Shown here piece by piece: positions 8,193 to 16,476 of a stretch of 34,456 bases of DNA (positions are counted from its first letter, which is position 1; each line of letters opens with the position of its first letter). The stretch is from Pseudonocardiales bacterium (GTDB taxonomy: Bacteria > Actinomycetota > Actinomycetes > Mycobacteriales > Pseudonocardiaceae), in assembly GCA_019244165.1 (NCBI GenBank), contig JAFATA010000039.1:1-34456 (forward strand). The letters run 5' to 3'. A program made the position numbers and the translations under genes. The notes under the pieces were generated by a model. That model searched no databases and was not told the DNA's origin. It worked only from the letters and a program-made list of their open reading frames with translations.

Positions 8193-9318
8193 CAGGGTGC
8201 CGCCCGAGCAGCGTGCACCTCGCTTTGATGCGCCCGACTGGTGGATTTACCGTGGTACTGGGCGGCCATTTCCTGACATTGCGCTGGCTGACCTCCTCCC
8301 GCCCCCGCCGCCATGGCGAAGCTTTCATGGCGGCCCATTGCCTGACCGTGACGAGCCTCCCCCCGACGATGGCGAGACGGAACGCCGACTCGGTGCCCGG
8401 TTTCACCTGTCCGAGCATGACGTGAACCCGCATGAAGTGGACATGGTGAACGCCGCGCTGTACCTGCGCCGTCCCTTGCTGGTCACCGGACTTCCCGGCA
8501 CCGGCAAGTCGAGTCTGGCCTTTCGGATCGCCCAGGAACTGCGACTGGGTCGGGTGCTGGTGTGGCCGATCACCAGCCGCACCACGCTGAAATCGGGTCA
8601 GTATGACTACGACGCCATAGGGCGTGCGATGGCCGCGGGAACAAGACAGGCCGTGGCCAGGTGGGGTCGGGAAGCGGGCGGTCGGGCGACGGAGGAGGCC
8701 ACAACCGCCGATCCCGTGGATCACGAGCCGCCGATCGGTGAGTTCATCCGGCTTGGCCCGTTGGGAACGGCGTTCCTGCCCAGCAGGCTGCCTCGCGTGC
8801 TGCTCATCGACGAACTGGACAAGAGCGACGTGGACTTGCCCAACGACCTGTTGAGCATCTTCGAAGACGGGGAGTTCGTCATTCGCGAGCTGGAGCGGAT
8901 CCGCAACCGCTCGCCCGAGGTGCCTGTGTTGACCAACGATCCGGAGGTCACGGCCACCATCGTCGGCGGCCGGGTCCGGTGTCACGCCTTCCCGATCATT
9001 GTGATCACCAGCAACGGGGAGCGGGACTTTCCGGCTGCCTTCCTGCGCCGGTGCCTCCGGCTGGAAACCCGCGCCCCTACTGCCGACCAGCTTGCCGCGA
9101 TCGTGGACGCCCATCTGGCGGACTCGGGTAGTGAACACCACCGGCAACGGCTCGTCCAGGAGTTCGTGGACCGAAGCAAGGCGAGTGGGGGCTTGCCCGC
9201 CGACAAGCTGTTGGACGCAGTTTATCTGGCGACCTCGGGCGCCTATCGCGAAAACGACGTGTCGTGGCCACGACTGGTGGATGCGTTGTGGCGGCAACTG
9301 ACGTCTGTGGTGCCGTGA
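8167..9318 (+). CDS. MoxR-family AAA+ ATPase of the VMAP system
   Basis: A 383-residue AAA+ ATPase. Walker A is GLPGTGKS (residues 108-115), Walker B is LLIDELDKSDVD (D215, E216), sensor 1 lies in IIVITSNGERDFP, and the arginine finger region is AFLRRCLRLE. The first 80 residues are a Pro-rich arm ending before the ATPase module. MoxR proteins act as chaperone-like ATPases working with vWA-domain partners, and a vWA protein follows directly, one base after this stop codon. ATG 8167 is chosen because GGGAGGGG lies just upstream; the frame also opens at 8140. The start overlaps the VMAP gene, which suggests translational coupling of all three genes. The role as an NTP-dependent regulator or effector loader is inferred from family context. 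Confidence 0.9.
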   Translation: MTSVAEPPDRVPPEQRAPRFDAPDWWIYRGTGRPFPDIALADLLPPPPPWRSFHGGPLPDRDEPPPDDGETERRLGARFHLSEHDVNPHEVDMVNAALYLRRPLLVTGLPGTGKSSLAFRIAQELRLGRVLVWPITSRTTLKSGQYDYDAIGRAMAAGTRQAVARWGREAGGRATEEATTADPVDHEPPIGEFIRLGPLGTAFLPSRLPRVLLIDELDKSDVDLPNDLLSIFEDGEFVIRELERIRNRSPEVPVLTNDPEVTATIVGGRVRCHAFPIIVITSNGERDFPAAFLRRCLRLETRAPTADQLAAIVDAHLADSGSEHHRQRLVQEFVDRSKASGGLPADKLLDAVYLATSGAYRENDVSWPRLVDALWRQLTSVVP

Positions 9319-9319
9319 C

Positions 9320-12300
9320 ATGAGCAGACCAGTAGGCGGGCTCGGTACCGATGACCTTACCTGGTCTGAGGTGGGGGATGCCGTCTGGCTGACGTCGGTT
9401 ACCCAGCACGCTTGGCAGGCACACCCCGCGCCGGAGCGTCCACCCCAGCCGGCCCAGGAAGACCCGGAGGGGGCACAACAGGACAGGCCGCAACCGCCTG
9501 TCGCGGCGGAGACCACCGACTCGGGCACCCTGGCGGAAAGTGAACCCGACGACCACGTCGAGCCAAGTGGTTTCCTGCTTCTCCGTTCCCCGGAGCCCGA
9601 GCCATCCGCCACGGCGCCACGTCTCTCGGCTGGCTCAGGTAGTGTCGCGCAGCCCGTTGCGCCACACCTTCCCGGCGCGAAGGACATCGTCCGTGTTCTT
9701 CGCCCGCTCCAACGAAGGGTCCCGTCCTGGTATGAGGATGAGGTCATCCTCGATGAGGAGGCCACCGCGGAACAGGCCGTCCAGGACGGGCTGTGGCTGC
9801 CGGTGACCAAGCCGGACACGGTGCGTCTGCTTGACCTGACCCTGGTGATAGACGCCAGCCCCTCGATGGCGTTGTGGCGGTCCACCGTCCGGAAGGTCAT
9901 TTCGCTGACGGAGCAGCTCGGCGCGTTTCGCTCGATCCAGCTCCGACTGCTCGACACCGAACCGTCGGCAGGAGCGTCAGCGTTGCCCGACGGCCCGGTG
10001 CTGCACGGCGGAACGCGGGCAACCCCACCCCGCAGTCCAGCCGAGCTGCTGGACTCCTCCGGCCGGCGGATCCTGCTGGTGTTAACCGACGGCGTCGGCC
10101 GGTGTTGGCGAGAAGATCTTGTCTCCCCGTTGCTCGCTCGATGGGGCGCCGCGATGCCGGTGGCCGTGATTCATCTGTTGCCGCAGCGGCTCTGGTCCCG
10201 TGGTGGGCTGGCGCTGCAGCGGGCCCGGTTGACCGTGCCCGGCCCGCTGAGACCTAATCGGCGCTGGGAGCTGGAGCTGCCGGACGCGTGGCTGGAACCC
10301 GATCCTGCCGCGGCGGTGCCGGCTGGAGTCGTACCGGTGCCGGTGCTGGAGTTGCAGGCGCGCTGGTTAGAGTGGTGGGCTCGGTTGGTCACCGGAGGCT
10401 ACCGGCGGGATCCGGCCGATGCTCTGGTGCTGCTCGCCGGCAGCACAGCGAATGACCGTGCTCGGCAGGGGGCGTTGTTGCGGGGGCGGGCGCGCGAGTC
10501 GCGCGGCTCAACCGGTGGCGAGGCGTCGGCCCAGCAGCGGGTACGGCACTTCCTCAGCGTAGCTTCACCCGAGGCCTTCCGGCTCGCCACGCTGCTGGCC
10601 GCCGCCCCGGTGGTGAGCCTGCCGGTGGCTCGGCTCGTGCAGGATCACCTCGTTCCTGAGTCCGGACCTGATCACCTGGTTGAGGTCTTCACCAGCGAGC
10701 TGCTGCGAGTACCTGCCGCTGCCGCCGACGGGCGTGCCTGGGACACGATCACCTTCGACTTCCGTGATGAGGTGCGCCAGACGCTGCTCAGCAGCGCCCG
10801 GCGCGCGGAGACCGCGCACGTCGGGCGCCTGGTCACCGAGCGTTTCGGTGACCAGATCAGTGCACTTCGCCATTTCCGGGACGCCCTGGATGCTCCAGAC
10901 GTCACTCCCGACCCCCCACTCACTGCCGACACGGCTCACTGGGTCGCGATCGAGCACACCGTCCTGCGCGCCCTCAGCGGTCCCTACCTGTTCCGTGCCG
11001 ATCGGCTTCGCAATGCCGACGCGGTGGCGCTCGACACGCCCGTTAATGACGCGGTGGCACTCGACACGCTCGTTAATACTGTTGCGTCGGGCGGTGAGGA
11101 TGACACAATGATCGCCGTGGCCGATCGCACAGATGTGGTTAGTGAGCCGACTCGCCCGGTGACACCCCCTCCGCTCAGTTCTTCAGCACACGATGGTGAG
11201 TCCCTGGCTGAGGCCACCGCTGGCAGCACGCCCACCGCAACGCGTCCGGGCCCGCAGCTCGGGTTCACGCCGGTATCCGCTCGCTCTAGGCAAGCGGATG
11301 CTGTCCCACCCATCTGGGGTGATGTGCCACCGCGCAACCCGAACTTCACCGGACGGGTCGAGTTGCTCCGAGGGCTGGACGAACGCTTGACCGCCGGTGG
11401 CACCACCGCCGTCCTGCCGGCGGCAGTGCACGGCATGAGTGGCATCGGCAAGACCCAGATGGCCGTGGAGTACATCTACCGGCACCTGCACGATTACGAC
11501 ATCATCTGGTGGATTCAAGCCACCCAGCTGGCCCAGGTTCGGGCCGGGCTGACCGATCTGGCCAAGCGTCTGGGTTTGCCGGGGAGTTCCGAGGCGCACA
11601 CGGCCGTGGCCGCGGTGCGGGAGGCCCTGCGGCTTGGTCAGCCCTACCGCAGGTGGCTGCTGGTCTTCGACGCCGCAGAAGCCCCGGAGGCGGTGCGTCC
11701 ATTCTTCCCGACCAATGGGCCCGGCGAAATCTTGGTCACGTCGCGGAACCCGGATTGGGCCGGAATCGCTCGGCCGCTCCAGGTCGATGTGTTCACCCGG
11801 GAGGAGAGCAAGGAGCTGCTCAGGCGCCGCGGCCCGGAGATCAGCGACGGGGAAGCCGACCGGTTGGCTGAGGTGCTGGGCGACCTGCCCCTGGCTATCG
11901 AGCAAGCCGCGGCGTGGCGAGCCGAGACCGGGATGCCGGTGGCTGAGTACCTTCGCTTGTTCGAGGAAAAGCGCGCGGAGATCCTCGACACATCAGCGCC
12001 CGCCGACTATCCGATGTCGGTAGCGGCGGCTTGGAATGTCTCGTTCGACGAGCTGCGTGCCCGCAGTCCTGCTGCGTTCCAACTCCTCCAGGTGTGCGCG
12101 TTCTTCGCCCCAGAACCGATCTCCCGGAGCCTGTTCAGCGGGGTCCGTGGGATGTCGATCTCCCCGGAGCTGGATGCGGCGCTACGGGACCCGATGCGGC
12201 TCAGCCGCGCGATCCGAGACATCAGCCGGTACGGTTTGGCCAAGATCGACCACCGTAACGACACCCTGCAGCTGCATCGGCTGGTGCAGTTGGCGCTGAG

Positions 12301-13786
12301 CAATCATATGATGCCGCAACGTGAGGCAGAAATGCGACACGGCGCGCATCTTCTGCTCGCCAATTATGACCCGAACGATCCAGTTTCCGCGAAACAGTGG
12401 CCGCGGTACCAGGACATGCTGCCGCACGTCTACGCGGCACAGGTGATCCAATGCGACGACCCTTGGGGACGTCAACTCGTTGTCAACCTGATGGAGTTCC
12501 TCTACCGCTGGGGTGACCACGAAGAGGCTGCCAGCCTCGCCAGGCAGGCAGTCGATTTATGGACGGAAAAGCTCGGCGAGAAAGACCTGCAGACGCTGCA
12601 AGTGGCCGGGCAATTGAGTTCCTATCTCCGGGTACTCGGCCGGTATGCCGAGGCGGCGGAAATCAACCAGCACACTGTGGAGTTATACCGTCAAGTGTCC
12701 GGCGAGATCAGCGAGGAGACAGTTAGAGCGGAACTTGATATTGCCACCGACCTGAACGTTAGCGGTGATTTTACTGCCGCACTTGAGCTGAATGAAAAAA
12801 TCTACCTGAAAGCGAAAGGGTTATTCGGCGAGGACGATCCGACAACCCTGAGAGCCGCGCATTACCTGCTCGGGAGTCTAGTGCTCACCGGACAATACCC
12901 CAGGGGACGGGAGTTGGGCGAGGACACCTATCGGCGCCGGGCGGAGGTGATCGGCTATGACAACCCGAATACGATGCGTACCCTCAATATTCTCAACCTG
13001 GCCCGCCTGGAGGCAGGTGATTACCGCTGGGCACGTGTTGAGCAGGAAGGGCTCGTTGAACGGTCACGTGAGCTCTTTGGTGCGGATAACGCCTTCACCT
13101 TGCAGGCTTCCTACCACCTCTCCGTAGCCAAGCGCAAAGACGGTGACCACCCGGGCGCACTAGAGCTATCTGCCCAAGTACTGGAGCGTTTCCGGGCGCG
13201 TTACGGGGACAAGCATCTGAACGCGATGGCCTGCGCTCTCGCCCAGTCAATCGACCTGAGACACGCTGGTGACCTCGGATCAGCACGTAAGCTCGGTGAG
13301 CAGGCTTTTAACCTGCATCGCCAGAATTTGGGTGAGCACCATCCGCATACCTTGTCTGCGCGCCTCGACCTGGCGGTGACACTGCGCCTGCTCGGCGATG
13401 CCGCCGGTGCCCGACAGCTCGACGAGCAGGTGCTCGAGCAGCTCCGGACCATGCTCGGTCCGGATCATCCGTATGCCATCGTCAGCGCGATCAACCTGGC
13501 CAGCGACCTCGCCGCGCTGGGGGAGACCGAGGCAGCTCTGGCGCTCGGCACCGAGGCGCTGGATCGAGCTAACCGCGTACTGAGCCTGGACCATCCCACG
13601 ACGCTGGCCTGCCTCACGAACCTTGTCCTTGATCTCCGCACTCTGGGTCGCACCCAGGATGCGGAGACGAAGTACGCGGAAGTTCTGACCCGCTACCGCC
13701 GCGTGCTAGGCGACGGCCATCCGGCCACCGGGGCGGCGGCCAGCGGGCAACGGGCGGACTGTGATATTGACCCGCTGCCGCTGTGA
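9320..13786 (+). CDS. vWA + NB-ARC + TPR protein, FxSxx-system TPR protein-like
   Basis: A 1488-residue multidomain protein. A Pro/Glu-rich linker (1-110) is followed by a vWA domain with the MIDAS motif DASPS near residue 178 and LVLTDG downstream, then a helical region of the SAV_2336 type (about 350-560). A second linker carries a duplicated ten-residue unit (about 567-586). The NB-ARC STAND NTPase follows: P-loop GMSGIGKT (about 704-711), LLVFDAAE, the VTSR sensor, and GDLPLAIEQAAAW (the GLPL motif). From about 1060 to 1480 there are TPRs of the kinesin-light-chain type. This is the layout of the TPR protein associated with FxSxx-COOH peptide systems, and its vWA domain can serve as the vWA partner of the MoxR upstream. 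The TPR part has lower GC than the vWA part. It is a switch-type signalling NTPase with peptide- or protein-sensing TPRs, by inference. Confidence 0.85.
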   Translation: MSRPVGGLGTDDLTWSEVGDAVWLTSVTQHAWQAHPAPERPPQPAQEDPEGAQQDRPQPPVAAETTDSGTLAESEPDDHVEPSGFLLLRSPEPEPSATAPRLSAGSGSVAQPVAPHLPGAKDIVRVLRPLQRRVPSWYEDEVILDEEATAEQAVQDGLWLPVTKPDTVRLLDLTLVIDASPSMALWRSTVRKVISLTEQLGAFRSIQLRLLDTEPSAGASALPDGPVLHGGTRATPPRSPAELLDSSGRRILLVLTDGVGRCWREDLVSPLLARWGAAMPVAVIHLLPQRLWSRGGLALQRARLTVPGPLRPNRRWELELPDAWLEPDPAAAVPAGVVPVPVLELQARWLEWWARLVTGGYRRDPADALVLLAGSTANDRARQGALLRGRARESRGSTGGEASAQQRVRHFLSVASPEAFRLATLLAAAPVVSLPVARLVQDHLVPESGPDHLVEVFTSELLRVPAAAADGRAWDTITFDFRDEVRQTLLSSARRAETAHVGRLVTERFGDQISALRHFRDALDAPDVTPDPPLTADTAHWVAIEHTVLRALSGPYLFRADRLRNADAVALDTPVNDAVALDTLVNTVASGGEDDTMIAVADRTDVVSEPTRPVTPPPLSSSAHDGESLAEATAGSTPTATRPGPQLGFTPVSARSRQADAVPPIWGDVPPRNPNFTGRVELLRGLDERLTAGGTTAVLPAAVHGMSGIGKTQMAVEYIYRHLHDYDIIWWIQATQLAQVRAGLTDLAKRLGLPGSSEAHTAVAAVREALRLGQPYRRWLLVFDAAEAPEAVRPFFPTNGPGEILVTSRNPDWAGIARPLQVDVFTREESKELLRRRGPEISDGEADRLAEVLGDLPLAIEQAAAWRAETGMPVAEYLRLFEEKRAEILDTSAPADYPMSVAAAWNVSFDELRARSPAAFQLLQVCAFFAPEPISRSLFSGVRGMSISPELDAALRDPMRLSRAIRDISRYGLAKIDHRNDTLQLHRLVQLALSNHMMPQREAEMRHGAHLLLANYDPNDPVSAKQWPRYQDMLPHVYAAQVIQCDDPWGRQLVVNLMEFLYRWGDHEEAASLARQAVDLWTEKLGEKDLQTLQVAGQLSSYLRVLGRYAEAAEINQHTVELYRQVSGEISEETVRAELDIATDLNVSGDFTAALELNEKIYLKAKGLFGEDDPTTLRAAHYLLGSLVLTGQYPRGRELGEDTYRRRAEVIGYDNPNTMRTLNILNLARLEAGDYRWARVEQEGLVERSRELFGADNAFTLQASYHLSVAKRKDGDHPGALELSAQVLERFRARYGDKHLNAMACALAQSIDLRHAGDLGSARKLGEQAFNLHRQNLGEHHPHTLSARLDLAVTLRLLGDAAGARQLDEQVLEQLRTMLGPDHPYAIVSAINLASDLAALGETEAALALGTEALDRANRVLSLDHPTTLACLTNLVLDLRTLGRTQDAETKYAEVLTRYRRVLGDGHPATGAAASGQRADCDIDPLPL
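11018..11077 (+). repeat. 30-bp tandem duplication in linker
   Basis: Two adjacent 30-base units (11018-11047 and 11048-11077) differ at two positions and encode DAVALDTPVN followed by DAVALDTLVN. The repeat is in frame, in the linker between the vWA/SAV_2336 part and the NB-ARC domain, and looks like a slippage or recombination duplication. Confidence 0.85.
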
Positions 13787-13790
13787 TTGT

Positions 13791-15620
13791 TCAATACAGG
13801 AAACAGCCGATCCAGGCGGCCAGCTCGTCGGGGAGCGGCACGGTGGGTGTGCGGGCGCGAATCCTGCGGTGCACGGCGCGGACCACTTCTGGGTAGTGCA
13901 GCAGGGCTCGGGCGGCCGGCGTCACGCCCAGCCCCGACAGGGCAAGACCGAGGCCGATCCAGGCAGCCGGGCGGTCTGCATCGGCGGCCAGTTCAGCGCG
14001 GTAGCCGCGAACAGCGTCGGTGAGTCGCCCGGTGACGTAGGCGAAGTCCGCCGCCGTGGCGCCGGGGATGCTCTGCCAGGTCGTGGACAGCGCGTTCCCG
14101 CCATCCGGGGAGTCAGCAATGCTGAGCCGGATCAGATCAGCCCGGGCGGATGACCAGGAGCCGTCCGGCACTGGCGTGGGTGCTCGATCGGTGCCCAGTG
14201 GGGTGGCGCTCGGACGGGCGGCCCCGGCCAGCCAAGCCTCCGCGAGGTCCGCCACCACTGCGGGATCTGGCCGCAGGTAGCTGATCCGCCAGCCAGCGTA
14301 GTGATCGGCGCTCACCGCTGCGACCAGAGCGCTCAGGTCGGCGGGCACCGGCTCGTCTTGCCAGGGGCCCAGCCGCTCGGCGATGCCGGCCACGAACTGG
14401 TGTCCAATCGGCGCGAGGCCCGGATCATCCCGCAGCGTAGCAAGCACGCGCCAGGTCTGCTCACGCCAGTACGCGAACTCAAACACGGCTCGGCGATCCG
14501 GTGTTCTTGGGTTAGCACAGGCGAGTGCCCGCCAGAACGTGGTAACCCCGAAGTAGGCGTACAAGCCCTGTAACACGCCGCCGATCGGACGTGGATCGTC
14601 CCGCCACGGGGTGTAGAACCGCTCGCGCGGGTCGTCGTCGTGCAGCCGGGTCAGGTGCAGCAGGCCGCTGAGGCGGATGTGCTGGAACTCGTGAACGAGT
14701 GTGGCCGCCAATGCGGCGGCGTCCGATGGTCGGGAGATGGTCGCGCTGCCGAAGGCATCACCGGTGGAGGCACTGGGTATCCGGAACGGAATCGCCGGAC
14801 GGGGCACCAGCGAGTCCAGCCCGGCGGGGAGGGCATCGGCGATGTCGGGAAGATGGTGGACAATCAGGCGCCAGGCCTGGTCGAGCAGGGCGTGCCACAC
14901 GTCCACCTCAGCGTGATCAAGTCGGTGTGGTCCCACCGGCTCGTAGAGGCCCCGGTAGGGGTCGAGGTCGTCAAGGCGCACCGAGAGCACCTGCTCGCCG
15001 GCCCGCATCGTGAGCCGCGGGATGCCCCACCACCCCGGTGCGTCCACCGCGAAAGCGGGTGGCAGGGCCACCCTCGCGACGTCGTTGCTGACTTGCACCC
15101 GACCATGTTCGCTGTGCACCTCGGCCACCGAGTACGGTGAGTCGGCGGCCAACCGGACCAGGCCCAGGGTGGGCAGCATGGCGCTGCTGTTCCAGAGCGG
15201 GATGTGGGTGTGAAAGTCAAGCCCCGCGTGGATTGCGGCTGCGGCGGCCAGCGCGTGCAGGTGTCCGGCGTGCATCCACATCGGGCACACTCCAGTGATC
15301 CGGTTGCGGAGCAGCCGCGCAGTGTAACCGGCCCAGGAACCGGTATAGGGGTGGGCAAGGATCACCTCAAGGGCCCGGGGTGCCCGCTCCTGGACCCGGG
15401 CCAGCAGCTCCCAGGCATCTTCCGCCGGGGGGAGCGGACCGAACAGTTCCGGAACCTTGGTGGTCTCCTCCACCAGAGCCCGCAGCAGGAACAGCCTCCT
15501 GCTGCGCTCCGCGCGCCGCAACCGCCGCACCGCACCCGCTCCGCCTTCCCCGCGAGCCAGGTTGTCGAAGTCGGCCCAGGACAGGCGGTGGAGCGTGAAG
15601 CCATCACCGGTGTCGGACAA
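13791..15620 (-). CDS. HExxH-motif putative peptide beta-hydroxylase
   Basis: A 609-residue protein with the hallmark LVHEFQHIRLSGLLHL (H310, E311, H314), followed by YTPWRDDPRPIGGVLQGLYAYFG. This is the signature of the HEXXH putative peptide-modification family, now regarded as 2-oxoglutarate- and iron-dependent peptide beta-hydroxylases. In FxSxx-COOH loci this domain is usually fused to, or next to, the radical SAM enzyme FxsB; here it is free-standing and no radical SAM gene is present. The N-terminal part (AVRRLRRAERSRRLFLLRALVEE) matches the family's usual start. The start is TTG 15620, as a stop codon lies three codons upstream; the ribosome binding site is weak, so it probably relies on translation of the precursor gene, which stops 23 bases before. 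The C-terminal 60 residues are TPR-like helices. It converges on the vWA/NB-ARC/TPR gene with a 4-base gap. Confidence 0.85.
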   Translation of the reverse strand: MSDTGDGFTLHRLSWADFDNLARGEGGAGAVRRLRRAERSRRLFLLRALVEETTKVPELFGPLPPAEDAWELLARVQERAPRALEVILAHPYTGSWAGYTARLLRNRITGVCPMWMHAGHLHALAAAAAIHAGLDFHTHIPLWNSSAMLPTLGLVRLAADSPYSVAEVHSEHGRVQVSNDVARVALPPAFAVDAPGWWGIPRLTMRAGEQVLSVRLDDLDPYRGLYEPVGPHRLDHAEVDVWHALLDQAWRLIVHHLPDIADALPAGLDSLVPRPAIPFRIPSASTGDAFGSATISRPSDAAALAATLVHEFQHIRLSGLLHLTRLHDDDPRERFYTPWRDDPRPIGGVLQGLYAYFGVTTFWRALACANPRTPDRRAVFEFAYWREQTWRVLATLRDDPGLAPIGHQFVAGIAERLGPWQDEPVPADLSALVAAVSADHYAGWRISYLRPDPAVVADLAEAWLAGAARPSATPLGTDRAPTPVPDGSWSSARADLIRLSIADSPDGGNALSTTWQSIPGATAADFAYVTGRLTDAVRGYRAELAADADRPAAWIGLGLALSGLGVTPAARALLHYPEVVRAVHRRIRARTPTVPLPDELAAWIGCFLY

Positions 15621-15643
15621 CGCTAATCAGTTAACCCGTCGCT

Positions 15644-15826
15644 CTAGCAGCTCTGCCAGCCGGCGACAACGGTCGCCCGTGAGTGCGCGGTTTGTTGCAT
15701 CACCCGCTGTACCGCTTGCCTGAGCACCGCGTCGTCCGACTCCCGCAACATCGTCATCGATACCGCACTGAGGTCGATCAGCCTGGATTCGACGCCCGGT
15801 TCCTGGTCGGCTGAGAGCGAGTCCAT
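15644..15826 (-). CDS. FxsA-like precursor peptide ending W-Q-S-C
   Basis: A 60-residue acidic peptide starting at ATG 15826 with an AAAGGGGG ribosome binding site about nine bases upstream. It has a leader with the FxSxx-precursor pattern (LIDLSAVSMTMLRESDDAVL, then RQAVQRVM) and a short C-terminal core ending VAGWQSC. FxSxx-COOH peptides end in Phe-x-Ser-x-x; this one has Trp instead of Phe and only one residue after Ser. The presumed partner, the HExxH enzyme gene, follows after 23 bases on the same strand, so they form a two-gene unit. The product is probably a ribosomally made, modified peptide (RiPP). The frame is also open upstream to 15904, but that extension lacks a ribosome binding site. 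The assignment to this small family is from pattern recall and could be wrong for the final residues' processing. Confidence 0.7.
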   Translation of the reverse strand: MDSLSADQEPGVESRLIDLSAVSMTMLRESDDAVLRQAVQRVMQQTAHSRATVVAGWQSC

Positions 15827-15986
15827 GGTGTAGTGCCCCCTTTGGTAGAGCACCAGTCCCCGCATCTTCTGGAGTCGAGGCGGGGGACGGCGCGGCCAGA
15901 CCACGTCAATCCCATGATGCCCTATCCGAATGGGTTTCCGGAAGGGTTTCGTGGTCGGGCCGCACCGTCGCTCTACCCCGCCGGGC

Positions 15987-16286
15987 CTACCACACCGCTA
16001 TTTGCCCGAATTGCTCCTGCGGGTAGGGGGCACCGGAGGTCACCGCGCTGAGCTGGCCATCGACCCCGAAGTGGTCTCTGGCGGTGAAGGCTGTCTGGTC
16101 GCCACGCCAGACGTAGTGCCGGTCGGCTTCCTGCAGTGCAAGGCGCCACTCGTTCAGTTCCCGCCGCTCGCGTGCTACGCGTTCGTACCGTGCACACAGT
16201 GCCTGGTCAGTCCATGAGGTACCCACCAGCGCGCCGAGGCACAGCAACAGCAGTCCGCCGAAGCAGACGATCAGGACGGCGCTCAT
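15987..16286 (-). CDS. small membrane protein with coiled-coil segment
   Basis: A 99-residue protein starting at ATG 16286. The N-terminus is one strong membrane helix (MSAVLIVCFGGLLLLCLGAL), followed by a charged, probably coiled-coil helix (ARYERVARERRELNEWRLALQ) and a variable polar tail. No family is recognised. It could be a membrane anchor or sensor. It lies on the same strand between the Crp-like regulator and the peptide precursor, with 190 and 160 bases of spacing, so it may have its own promoter. A perfect 18-bp palindrome sits six bases upstream of the ATG. The open frame continues further 5' to 16475 but that part is not protein-like. Confidence 0.6.
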   Translation of the reverse strand: MSAVLIVCFGGLLLLCLGALVGTSWTDQALCARYERVARERRELNEWRLALQEADRHYVWRGDQTAFTARDHFGVDGQLSAVTSGAPYPQEQFGQIAVW

Positions 16287-16292
16287 CGTGAT

Positions 16293-16310
16293 CGGCGGGA
16301 CGTCCCGCCG
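16293..16310. promoter_or_regulatory. perfect 18-bp palindrome, candidate operator
   Basis: CGGCGGGACGTCCCGCCG reads the same on both strands and lies immediately before the ATG of the small membrane protein, where a bound protein would block translation initiation or early transcription. It could also fold as an mRNA hairpin masking the start. No matching copy was noticed elsewhere in the window. Confidence 0.45.
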
Positions 16311-16476
16311 CGGCAGCTCGGGCCCACAACCGGCCGTAGCGCCGCGCTCCTCATCGTGTTCAACCTGCGCACGACCTACCCCTTTCCGTGTGGAACAGAT
16401 TGCCAGCCTCACCGTGCCGGGGGTGGCGGCTGCGGAAAAGGGATTCCTACCGGGAGCGAACCGGTAATTTTGCACA

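Noticed and set aside
7957..9957. 666-codon open frame on the minus strand
   Set aside because: It lies antisense to the VMAP, MoxR and vWA genes, its translation has no recognisable domain and is rich in Arg, Ser and Gly; it is a by-product of high GC content.
15827..15904. Longer 86-residue version of the precursor peptide
   Set aside because: The added 26 residues are basic and Pro-rich with no ribosome binding site; the internal ATG at 15826 has a strong one and gives a normal precursor length.
15904..15909. TTGACG on the minus strand as a -35 box for the precursor gene
   Set aside because: No TANNNT-type -10 box lies 16-19 bases downstream.
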